Source of the DNA: Thiomargarita sp.
GTDB taxonomy: Bacteria; Pseudomonadota; Gammaproteobacteria; Beggiatoales; Beggiatoaceae
NCBI GenBank assembly: GCA_030635005.1
Contig: DAOVZS010000137.1
Location: 1-5,628, forward strand
Reading direction: 5' to 3'
Length of the DNA stretch: 5,628 bases
Both the position numbers and the translations under genes were made by a program. Shown in pieces: positions 1 through 5,628 of this stretch. Below the pieces are notes generated by a model. That model searched no databases. It was not told the DNA's origin and worked only from the letters and a program-made list of their open reading frames with translations. Numbering within the stretch: position 1 is the first letter of the stretch; each line of letters opens with the position of its first letter.

Positions 1-144
1 ACAGGCGTAAACGTCGTTCGCCGTTGGCACGCATGAAGTCTTCTTCTCCCCAAGTGGCTGCAGGAAAGACGATGTCTGAAAATTGTGCACCGATGGGATT
101 GCGTAGGTAGATGTCTTGATTAATGACGACCATTCCGCCTGAAT
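1..144 (-). pseudogene. Second, partial copy of aioA-like gene (internal segment; runs off the window)
   Basis: These bases repeat positions 3437-3580 of the intact aioA-like gene in the same orientation, with only two differences (62 A versus 3498 G, and 95 G versus 3531 A). Both fall on third codon positions of proline codons (residues 554 and 543), so the encoded protein is unchanged from S528 to L574. The match stops at 144, in the middle of codon 527, exactly where the palindromic element starts. Reading upstream in frame through that element soon meets a TAA stop (164-166), so this copy lacks its N-terminal half. The codon for M531 is preceded by an AGGCGGA-like sequence and could act as an internal start. 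The copy continues beyond position 1, so whether it has a complete 3' end is unknown. It is probably a broken duplicate; silent-only change suggests recent origin or an allele from a related functional gene. Confidence 0.85.
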
Positions 145-223
145 TAAAGGGGCCAGGCTCGAATTATTGTGCAACATTAAATGTAGCCAGACTCCATAAA
201 ATGCGAGCCTGGCCCCTTTAATT
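142..223. repeat. Palindromic MITE/REP-like element with perfect 20-bp inverted arms
   Basis: Positions 142-161 are the exact reverse complement of 204-223, separated by a 42-nt loop. The arms have an AATT end followed by AAAGGGGCCAGGCTCG. A degenerate third copy of the arm core, GCCAGACTCC, sits in the loop at about 186-195. Such GGGGYCAGRCTCG-type hairpins resemble, from memory, short palindromes scattered in proteobacterial genomes and associated with small transposases; the family here is not identified. AATT at both outer ends could be a short target duplication or part of the arms. The element lies exactly at the junction between the aioA fragment and the IS remnant, and its right edge overlaps the stop codon of the transposase fragment. 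Confidence 0.75.
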
Positions 224-503
224 AATTGAATTGTAATTGCAAACCTTGGAGGATATACCTAATAGAACTATAACTCGGACAACATCGCCATTTTAAACCG
301 AATACCTCATTAAATATTTTCCTATGAGCCATAATAAAACGTTGAATTTTTCTATAAGAAGTCGCACCACATAACACCGCAAAAATTGAAAATAACAAGA
401 TCTCTAGTAACTTATAACGTTGACCTTGTTTACGTCTCGCATCTGGAATTTGAGATAAATAATCTAGCAGCATTTTATTTTTACCATGAGTTAATAATTT
501 CAA
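222..503 (-). pseudogene. Truncated ISAs1-family transposase (N-terminal fragment)
   Basis: The 93-codon reading frame matches the N-terminal, DDE-associated domain of ISAs1-family (H-repeat-like) transposases. Recognisable parts are LLDYLSQIPDARRKQGQRY near the start, then a hydrophobic LLFSIFAVLCGATSYRKIQ stretch, and SSIRYILQGL at the end. Intact members are roughly 350-400 residues, so the whole DDE catalytic domain is missing. The frame ends with a TAA formed where the palindromic element joins. The longest frame uses a TTG start at 503; the ATG at 473 (protein beginning MLLDYLSQ) fits the family start better, though neither has a convincing ribosome binding site. It cannot be an active transposase. 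The downstream part of the IS was lost by deletion or by the event that brought in the palindrome. Confidence 0.85.
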
Positions 504-541
504 TTATTATATCATCTTACTGTTAGAATAAAACAGCCCTG
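224..541 (-). mobile_element. ISAs1-family insertion sequence remnant (5' end only)
   Basis: This is the extent of IS-derived DNA. The outer end is proposed at 541 because the minus strand there begins CAGGGCTGTTTTATTC, which resembles the CAGGG-type termini I recall for this family, and it lies about 30-70 bp upstream of the possible transposase starts, as expected. The other end is cut off by the palindromic element at about 224, so no second terminal repeat or target duplication can be seen. The proposed tip is only four bases from the stop codon of the Panacea-domain gene (546-548), so the IS appears to have landed just after that gene without damaging it. Confidence 0.6.
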
Positions 542-545
542 TTTG

Positions 546-1022
546 TTAACTGCTTTGACTTTGCTCTTCTTTATATTTTTTTGCTAAAGCAAGCAAATCA
601 AGTTTTGCATAACGTTCATTAGAAGAAATGGGATAGGTTGAATAAACATAATTAATAAATTCATTGAAATACATTGTTTTTGTTTTATTTATGATTGCAT
701 CTAATATCGCTTTTTCTTTTTCTGAAAGTATAAGGCTTATATCTTCACCTGTATACAAGATAACATGCTTATCATCTCCATAAGGCGTTTTTTCAGGTGT
801 GATTGCAAAATCGTTATCTATGCTAGCAAGTTCGAAAATATCATCAACATATGGACCGTAATGATTAAAGATCCAGTTAATTTCGCTCATTTTCTGATTA
901 TTTAATAATGCAGAAAACCAATCAGCTAGATATACCAATTTGGTGAGCCTTGCTTTTGAAAGTTCACTTTTATGTGGATACATAGTGGAAAAGTAAGCCA
1001 TGATTGATCGTAACTTGTTCAT
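546..1022 (-). CDS. Panacea/SocA-like antitoxin domain protein (DUF4065 family)
   Basis: This 158-residue soluble protein fits the Panacea domain (formerly DUF4065, related to the SocA proteolytic-adaptor antitoxin). The signs are RLTKLVYLADW at residues 25-35, then W50, and YGPY at 55-58 in the family's usual order, followed by an alpha-helical C-terminal half and a polar tail. In characterised systems Panacea proteins neutralise a wide range of toxins encoded next to them. Here the partner would be the membrane GAF-like protein immediately upstream: the genes overlap as ATGA (start 1022, partner stop 1019-1021), which implies translational coupling and matched dosage. A GGAG at 1033-1036 serves as a plausible ribosome binding site for this start. 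The gene is AT-rich, unlike the aio genes, which suggests separate acquisition. Family assignment is fairly secure; the antitoxin role is inferred from context. Confidence 0.82.
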   Translation of the reverse strand: MNKLRSIMAYFSTMYPHKSELSKARLTKLVYLADWFSALLNNQKMSEINWIFNHYGPYVDDIFELASIDNDFAITPEKTPYGDDKHVILYTGEDISLILSEKEKAILDAIINKTKTMYFNEFINYVYSTYPISSNERYAKLDLLALAKKYKEEQSQSS

Positions 1023-2005
1023 CTCATATCATCTCCGCTTTTGAATTTTAATATAAACTCTTGGTCTACGTGAGAATTTCGTTTTAACGCAATTTTTGCT
1101 GATTTATCATATTTTATTCCATCTCTAATAAAATCAACCATATAGCTTTGATAGTCATTGCAGTATTTCTTTATCTGTGAAACTTTTTGGGTTCTAAATT
1201 TTTTGGATATGTCTGATTCAAAAATTATGACGCCAATGTGATTATCAGCTTCATTAATTGATATGGCAATATATTGACAGCTTTTCATGGTAAGGGTATC
1301 AATTTTGTTTTTTGTGTATCCATATTTTTGATGACAGTATTTTTGATATCCATCAGGATTAGAGGTATATTCAGGACATTCTTCTATATCAACGCACTCC
1401 TTGTGTTCCCAAGCCTTACTTATCACACCATCGTTAATTGAAAATTTTTGTCTATGTATCTCGGCGAATTTTGGATTTAGCGAATGTCGTGCTAGAACAT
1501 AAAAATGCTTATCGACATAATAATAGATGGTTACCCGAATATTTGTATCCAAGTTTAACTGTCTTGAAGTACCTTTCAGCCATGTTTTTACCAACTTCCT
1601 TTGCAAAAAAGAAAGTTGGTCTTGTTGATATTCTGAAGCTTCAGTAATGCTATTTATGTGCTCTTTTAGATCTTTCACCTTGGAGTTTTCTTTTTTTAAG
1701 TCGTCATTTATTTTTTGAAGATTATCAAGATCACTATATGTTCCTTTTCCCCCATAAATCATAGCAATAACTCCGCATATCAGAGCTGTATAAGGGTTAA
1801 ATATAAACATCATCAATGTTTCTAGTAGCCCAGTGACTGCAGTCCATTTTTGAGAATAGTCATATGTACCTACGAAAGATGCAGAAATACTAACTATTGC
1901 TGATCCTATAGCCGCACAAAATATGTACCACCATTGACCTAATTTAATTGAAAACCGTTTTAACAAATCAGAATTACCCGTAAATCCAAATTTTAGGTTT
2001 GTCAT
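1019..2005 (-). CDS. Membrane-anchored coiled-coil protein with GAF-like domain; putative toxin/effector partner of the Panacea protein
   Basis: I do not recognise a named family over the full 328 residues. Visible architecture: a short basic cytoplasmic N-terminus; a first membrane segment at about 26-46; a second hydrophobic region at about 57-84 (one long or two short spans); a charged heptad-rich coiled coil at about 90-142; and a C-terminal domain at about 150-310 that looks GAF-like. In the last, strands such as IRVTIYYY, the GVISKAW turn and IGVIIFES occur in GAF order. It contains several cysteines (CVDIEEC, KYCHQ) but no catalytic motif that I can name. It is the first gene of a two-gene operon ending in a 4-bp overlap with the Panacea gene. 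Known Panacea partners include membrane-acting toxins, so a membrane-damaging or signalling toxin, with GAF as sensor, is a reasonable inference. The ATG at 2005 has only a weak GGA upstream. Confidence 0.7.
   Translation of the reverse strand: MTNLKFGFTGNSDLLKRFSIKLGQWWYIFCAAIGSAIVSISASFVGTYDYSQKWTAVTGLLETLMMFIFNPYTALICGVIAMIYGGKGTYSDLDNLQKINDDLKKENSKVKDLKEHINSITEASEYQQDQLSFLQRKLVKTWLKGTSRQLNLDTNIRVTIYYYVDKHFYVLARHSLNPKFAEIHRQKFSINDGVISKAWEHKECVDIEECPEYTSNPDGYQKYCHQKYGYTKNKIDTLTMKSCQYIAISINEADNHIGVIIFESDISKKFRTQKVSQIKKYCNDYQSYMVDFIRDGIKYDKSAKIALKRNSHVDQEFILKFKSGDDMR
1033..1036 (-). promoter_or_regulatory. Ribosome binding site of the Panacea gene
   Basis: The minus strand reads GGAG, ten bases before the ATG at 1022, inside the last codons of the upstream GAF-like gene. 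Together with the ATGA stop/start overlap this supports coupled translation of the pair. Confidence 0.5.
1590..1620. repeat. Intragenic hairpin with ACCAACTT arms
   Basis: Positions 1590-1602 and 1608-1620 are inverted copies of each other (12 of 13 pairs) around a 5-nt loop. The hairpin lies within the coiled-coil coding part of the GAF-like gene (about codons 129-139). Its outer eight bases, ACCAACTT/AAGTTGGT, are the same as in the arms of the inverted repeat upstream of the operon at 2081-2110. It could be chance in AT-rich coding DNA, or a shared protein or RNA-structure site. Confidence 0.5.
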
Positions 2006-2407
2006 TGAGTGATTATTCCGTGTTGCACTAACAATAGAGTGGTTCGTAAAATAAAAAGGTAACGTGTAAATTGTCGCAGCTTAAGTTGGTAGCCCAATTA
2101 ACCAACTTAAAATATTTAAAATATTGAATTTATGATAGTCCTTACAAAGCAGTGGAGTTCTTAAATATCAATGACCTGGATGGAGAAGTATAGTTAAAAG
2201 ATATCTCCAATCTAACGCAGTTCGTGTTAAACCCATTTTCATTGCAGGTGTATAATGTTGATAATTTTTTCCCTTTTTTTAGAGCTTTTAGTGAGTTTTA
2301 CTTGTAAACCTTTGTGAAATTGAATATAGTTATACTTATAGAAGTTAATGCCACAATGATGTAGTTAACAATAATTGGGAGCAAAGTAAAAATTAAATCA
2401 ACCCCAC
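2006..2407. other. AT-rich intergenic region upstream of the Panacea operon
   Basis: About 400 bases lie between the GAF-like gene and the hairpin after aioA. It holds the inverted repeat at 2081-2110, paired AATATT boxes at 2111-2116 and 2120-2125, a weak dyad with TGGAGA/TCTCCA arms at 2181-2209, and a pyrimidine run around 2258-2280. The Panacea operon promoter must lie here if the operon is not read through from aioA, but no convincing -35/-10 pair was found on the minus strand. No credible coding frame, tRNA or other RNA gene is visible. Confidence 0.5.
2081..2110. promoter_or_regulatory. Perfect 10-bp inverted repeat, possible operator of the Panacea operon
   Basis: TTAAGTTGGT at 2081-2090 is repeated inverted at 2101-2110 with a 10-base spacer. 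It lies about 76-105 bp upstream of the GAF-like start codon, in the likely promoter region. No U-run follows on either strand and the stem is AT-rich, so it is not a terminator. An operator bound by a dimeric regulator, possibly a complex of the TA pair, is one reading; an old IS terminal repeat is another. Confidence 0.4.
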
Positions 2408-2435
2408 CAGGCGAGACATAAAACAGTCTCGCCTG
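2408..2435 (-). terminator. GC-rich hairpin after aioA, probable terminator
   Basis: CAGGCGAGAC (2408-2417) and GTCTCGCCTG (2426-2435) form a perfect 10-bp stem with an 8-nt loop, 27 bases after the aioA-like stop codon on the minus strand. The tail on that strand is GTGGGGTTGATTTAATTTTTA, so the U-rich stretch is displaced and weak. It may be a leaky intrinsic terminator or a 3'-end stabilising hairpin that leaves some read-through toward the Panacea operon. Confidence 0.55.
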
Positions 2436-2462
2436 ATAGTATACAAACATCACAACGACAAG

Positions 2463-5159
2463 TCAAACAATATTCCTAGGCGCAAACGACATACTTCTAA
2501 ATTCAGTCTTATACTGAGATTCACCGAGTTTTTTCACTTTGGCAACGCCGATCTTGTAGTTGTAATTACCACTAATATGATCGACAACGCGGGCGGTGAG
2601 TGCGTTGCTGGGTTGGCGGGGATCTAGCATGTTGCTATACATGACGCCTTTTTTGATGTGGGGGGTGACTATGGCGACGGCGGTGACGGCTGCTTTTGAA
2701 AGTTCAATATGGCCGCGTTTCATGAGTTCTGAAAATTGAAAGTGGTCATTGTGGATGCCAAGGATCGTGTCTTTGTGGGCTGCAACGCGATCGGAGTACA
2801 TCATGACATAGTCACCCGATTCAATGTGTCGCTTTTTGGCGTCGTCTGGGTGGATTTCTACGAAGTTTTCAGGCCAGCGTTGGCTGATATAAGGACGACG
2901 TTCTACGTCATCAAAGCCTGATTGCCATATTTCATTAATACGTCCATTGCTCATCCAGAGTTCGTCTTCTTTGGGTTTTAACCAAGTCCAAAAGTCTGAG
3001 AATAAGCTCCAAGGGTGTTTTTGTAGGTTGACTTTGCCTGTGTGGGTGTTGAAATGGGTCATTTTTTTGCTGACCATATTTTGTCCCCCCGGTCCATTTT
3101 CACCGTAGCATTGGGCTGCTCTTTCTGGCGTGATGGTGGTGTCGTGTAGGCGTTTGGCGCCTTTTAATTCGCCTTGTTCATTGATAAAGGTAGGGCCTTG
3201 AATGCCATCTGCGCCTAATAAACGTAGTTGCTCGTGTAAGGTGCGTCCATGACGGTGGGCATAGACTTTGACCATGTGGTAGGCTTTTCGACCATTTCGA
3301 CTAAATCGTGAGGATTCTTCGGCAACATCATTTGAGTTGTGCCAGTCAAATCCGTCAAATCCCATTTTTTTGGCTAATTGGGCAATAATCCACCAGTCTG
3401 GTTTGGCTGAACCGGGGGCATCATAGAATTTTTGGTACAGGCGTAAACGTCGTTCGCCGTTGGCACGCATGAAGTCTTCTTCTCCCCAAGTGGCTGCGGG
3501 AAAGACGATGTCTGAAAATTGTGCACCGATAGGATTGCGTAGGTAGATGTCTTGATTAATGACGACCATTCCGCCTGAATCCGCACGCGCTTTTAAGGTA
3601 TCTATGATTTCTTGTTTGTCATAACTGCGGATTTGATGGGGATTGGTGACGACAAGTTCATGAAATCTCTTTTGCAAGCCTTGTGATCCACACATGGCTT
3701 GAATCCAAGTCGTGCCGATGACGTGTGCCATGCGGGTATGTCCTGAAACCAACCATCTATCGGTGTCTAAGGCACGACGACGACGCCCAGGTACTTTTTC
3801 AGGTGATTTATTTCTAGGTAATCCACCGCCACGTTGTCCTCCGCGTTGATGTCCGCCGAAGCGCCCGACTACTTTTCCGGGACGTCCGCCAGATCCGCAA
3901 ATTGTGGCTAAAGAGGCAATTGCATTGGTATTTCCGGTATTATTTGACCAATAAAAGCCTTTTTCTATGCCAAAAGAGGATTTAATACGGGTACCATCTG
4001 CTTTGGGTTTGGCAAGCCATTCTGCTGCTTTTTTGATTTTGTCAGCATCTACGCAGGTGAGTTCGGATGCTGATTTTAATTCATATTCTGGTTGAGAGAG
4101 TAGCCATTTTTTGTAGTCTTCAAAGCCTTTGGTTTGAAATTTTCCCCAAGTCGTTCGCCATTGCCAAGGGGTGTTACGTGTGCCTTGTCCAAATCCTGAG
4201 TTTGATTCCCATTTGTTATTGACCCATTTTTGAAGCCATTCTTCATCTTGCCAGCCATTTTCTAAGATAATTCTGGATATTGCACCTAATAATATGGTGT
4301 CTGTACCGGGTAATACGTCTAAATGTAAGCCACCCATTTTTTTGGCAAAGGCAATACCTGCCGTTTCACGCGGATTCACCATGATGAGTTTCATCCCATT
4401 ACGGACACCGCGCATGATATGTTGTGTGAATAATATGGTTTTGGTTTCGTAGGGATCAGTGCCTAAACACATTAAGATGTCTGCTGATGCCCAGTCATCA
4501 TAAGAAGGTCCAAAGTTGTCAAATCCTGCATCTCTAAAACCGGGGGTGGAGGTGACATCTGAGGGGGTGTCATGAAAGGTAAAGCTGGCGGTGTTAATAT
4601 GACGTAGGGCAAATTTGGTGATGGCGTAGGTATTTTCGATATATTGATAAGAATAGGTTTTCATCGAATACGCATTTGCCCCATGTTTGGCAATGACGTG
4701 TTTGGCAACTTCGGCTGCGACATCCAGTGCAAAATCCCAAGGTACGGGTTGTAATATGCCATAAATACGCAGTAATGGCGTGGTTAAACGATCACGGGTG
4801 GGGGTTTTGGGGTTGTAACATTTTTGGGCAATAATACCCCCGCGAATACTGGAATCGCCTTGTGTGTTGACGGTGGTTGCATCTTTGTTCGGGGTAATGA
4901 CGATATTATGGGGAATGTCGTTGTGCATCACGACATTATGTTGATTCGGGGCTACCCAGTCTTGTAAGGCGGAAGTGGGAAAATCTATGTTATAGGCATT
5001 GTCAGCGGCTTTGGGTCCGCCATCCCCTGATCCCAGAGGCCAACGATAGACTTTATAGGCACAAGCCACGACACAATAATCACAGCAGGTTGTCAGTACT
5101 TCGGCATGTTTGGGCGGTAAGGGGACGCTGTCTTCGGGTATGTAATAGTTTGTTGACAT
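2463..5159 (-). CDS. aioA: Arsenite oxidase-type molybdopterin catalytic subunit (AioA family; possibly IdrA-like)
   Basis: This is the large subunit of a periplasmic DMSO-reductase-superfamily enzyme carrying Mo-bis-MGD and a [3Fe-4S] cluster. The cluster site is C26-x2-C29-x3-C33, with serine (S103/S104, in DSSIRGG) where related enzymes have a fourth cysteine, as in arsenite oxidase. Further Aio-like landmarks are the GTDPYETKT segment near 233, VNPRET at 261, PGTDT at 284, R433 and H437 in GRFGGHQ, NGERRLRL near 570, SNGRINEIWQSGF, and the C-terminal EFRSMSFAPR. From memory, A. faecalis AioA uses His195, Glu203, Arg419 and His423. Arg/His match here, but the His/Glu segment reads TSTPGFRDAGFDNF (203-216) with neither residue. 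At 898 residues it exceeds the usual ~825, with an extra loop at about 313-342. It has no signal peptide, as expected if exported bound to the Tat-targeted Rieske subunit. Family secure; substrate (arsenite, iodate or other) open. Confidence 0.88.
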   Translation of the reverse strand: MSTNYYIPEDSVPLPPKHAEVLTTCCDYCVVACAYKVYRWPLGSGDGGPKAADNAYNIDFPTSALQDWVAPNQHNVVMHNDIPHNIVITPNKDATTVNTQGDSSIRGGIIAQKCYNPKTPTRDRLTTPLLRIYGILQPVPWDFALDVAAEVAKHVIAKHGANAYSMKTYSYQYIENTYAITKFALRHINTASFTFHDTPSDVTSTPGFRDAGFDNFGPSYDDWASADILMCLGTDPYETKTILFTQHIMRGVRNGMKLIMVNPRETAGIAFAKKMGGLHLDVLPGTDTILLGAISRIILENGWQDEEWLQKWVNNKWESNSGFGQGTRNTPWQWRTTWGKFQTKGFEDYKKWLLSQPEYELKSASELTCVDADKIKKAAEWLAKPKADGTRIKSSFGIEKGFYWSNNTGNTNAIASLATICGSGGRPGKVVGRFGGHQRGGQRGGGLPRNKSPEKVPGRRRRALDTDRWLVSGHTRMAHVIGTTWIQAMCGSQGLQKRFHELVVTNPHQIRSYDKQEIIDTLKARADSGGMVVINQDIYLRNPIGAQFSDIVFPAATWGEEDFMRANGERRLRLYQKFYDAPGSAKPDWWIIAQLAKKMGFDGFDWHNSNDVAEESSRFSRNGRKAYHMVKVYAHRHGRTLHEQLRLLGADGIQGPTFINEQGELKGAKRLHDTTITPERAAQCYGENGPGGQNMVSKKMTHFNTHTGKVNLQKHPWSLFSDFWTWLKPKEDELWMSNGRINEIWQSGFDDVERRPYISQRWPENFVEIHPDDAKKRHIESGDYVMMYSDRVAAHKDTILGIHNDHFQFSELMKRGHIELSKAAVTAVAIVTPHIKKGVMYSNMLDPRQPSNALTARVVDHISGNYNYKIGVAKVKKLGESQYKTEFRSMSFAPRNIV

Positions 5160-5166
5160 TGTTGCA

Positions 5167-5172
5167 TTTCCT
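5167..5172 (-). promoter_or_regulatory. Ribosome binding site of aioA, overlapping the aioB stop
   Basis: The minus strand reads AGGAAA here, with AGGA nine bases before the aioA ATG at 5159 and sharing bases with the TAG stop of the Rieske gene (5171-5173). This fixes the aioA start and indicates coupled translation of the two subunits. Confidence 0.7.
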
Positions 5173-5628
5173 ATGTGTTCATTAGGTTTTCATTGCGTCC
5201 ATAAATAAGTCCCATCATACCGACGGCGTAAATATCATCATTGTCTACTTCTAATAGAATTTGGGGCAAACTTTGGTAGGCTTGACCAGAAACCAAGATG
5301 CCATGACGGCGTAAGTCATATGTTGATAGGTGAAAGGGACATTGACCCAAGGTACGCTGATCATCGGTTACTTTGTAAGTGCCGTGCAAAGAACCGCCTT
5401 GATGGGTACATAAATAGTTAAAGGCCACAATGTCACGTTGTGTGCCAATACCCCCGCCTGCTGTGACATTGCCCATTTTGACAAGCATCGCCCCTGAATT
5501 TTTACCGTCATCTGGATAGTTGAAAGGAATAGGCTGATGATTTTTTAAGGCGCTGAGTTGGGTAATCAATTTACGGGGATATGTGACCACACGTGCTTTT
5601 TGGGCGTATGTCGTCCCGGGGAAGAGGG
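5171..5628 (-). CDS. aioB: Arsenite oxidase-type Rieske [2Fe-2S] small subunit (AioB family), 5' end outside the window
   Basis: This subunit passes electrons between the molybdenum subunit and a periplasmic cytochrome or cupredoxin. The frame stays open to the window edge: upstream of the GTG at 5590 it reads LFPGTTYAQKAR then VVTYPRK, which looks like the end of a Tat-type signal with cleavage near YA-Q, so the true start lies beyond 5628 and the GTG is not the start. Counting from that GTG, cluster ligands are C61 and H63 in CTHQGG, and C84 and H87 in CPFH. The two cysteines that form a disulfide in ordinary Rieske proteins are replaced by G66 and F86. The C-terminal half (DIYAVGMMGLIYGR) follows the AioB pattern. 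It lies 11 bases upstream of aioA, in the usual B-then-A order of aio operons. Family secure; enzyme substrate follows the uncertainty for aioA. Confidence 0.87.
   Translation of the reverse strand, partial: LFPGTTYAQKARVVTYPRKLITQLSALKNHQPIPFNYPDDGKNSGAMLVKMGNVTAGGGIGTQRDIVAFNYLCTHQGGSLHGTYKVTDDQRTLGQCPFHLSTYDLRRHGILVSGQAYQSLPQILLEVDNDDIYAVGMMGLIYGRNENLMNT

Noticed and set aside
1..541. Repeats at the left end considered as a CRISPR array
   Set aside because: There is only one palindrome with two inverted arms and one direct aioA duplication far away; no regularly spaced direct repeats or spacers.
1438..1647. 69-codon plus-strand open frame
   Set aside because: Lies fully antisense within the GAF-like gene, has no family resemblance or ribosome binding site, and is typical of chance open frames in AT-rich DNA.
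2081..2110. Inverted repeat considered as an intrinsic terminator
   Set aside because: The stem is AT-rich, the loop is long and no U-run follows on either strand.
2226..2307. Short plus-strand frame starting GTG in the intergenic region
   Set aside because: Fewer than 30 codons, no ribosome binding site and no recognisable product; orientation opposes all neighbours.
2736..2921. 61-codon plus-strand open frame
   Set aside because: Antisense to the C-terminal part of the strongly supported aioA gene, with no recognisable product.
3374..3586. 70-codon minus-strand open frame
   Set aside because: Alternate frame inside aioA; the aioA frame here matches the family strongly, so this is a shadow.
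4076..4258. 60-codon minus-strand open frame
   Set aside because: Alternate frame inside aioA, low-complexity Asn/Lys-rich product with no family match.

Overview
The window reads as accessory DNA from a gammaproteobacterium-like organism. This is inferred from gene style and IS/repeat content only; a sulfur- or methane-oxidiser-like gammaproteobacterium is a loose guess. Every gene lies on the minus strand, so transcription runs from high to low coordinates.

Right half (2463-5628): a two-gene molybdoenzyme operon of the arsenite oxidase (Aio) family. A Rieske [2Fe-2S] subunit comes first (aioB-like, 5' end cut by the window edge, with the tail of a probable Tat signal). Eleven bases later comes the 898-residue molybdopterin/[3Fe-4S] catalytic subunit (aioA-like). 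The pair would form a periplasmic oxidoreductase, with the catalytic subunit carried out of the cytoplasm on the Rieske subunit's signal. Two things argue against a standard arsenite oxidase. The His/Glu half of the arsenite-binding site is not present, although the Arg/His half (R433, H437) is. The Rieske subunit also lacks both disulfide cysteines. An iodate-reductase-like (Idr) enzyme or another Aio-related enzyme is therefore possible. A GC-rich hairpin follows aioA.

Middle (546-2462): an AT-rich stretch very unlike the aio genes in base composition. It holds a tightly coupled two-gene operon: a membrane-anchored coiled-coil/GAF-like protein (328 aa), then a Panacea/SocA-type antitoxin-domain protein (158 aa), overlapping by ATGA. 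This is the best candidate for an under-described system, probably a toxin-antitoxin or defence pair. About 450 bp of non-coding DNA upstream carries an inverted repeat whose arms recur in a hairpin inside the GAF gene.

Left end (1-541): debris from mobile elements. There is an ISAs1-family IS remnant (outer end plus the first ~90 transposase codons), then a palindromic MITE/REP-like element with perfect 20-bp arms. Next, running off the window, is a second copy of an internal aioA segment (144 bp, two silent differences, same orientation). The Panacea operon and IS remnant are thus bracketed by direct repeats of aioA, so the layout looks like an insertion or duplication event that recombination could in principle reverse.
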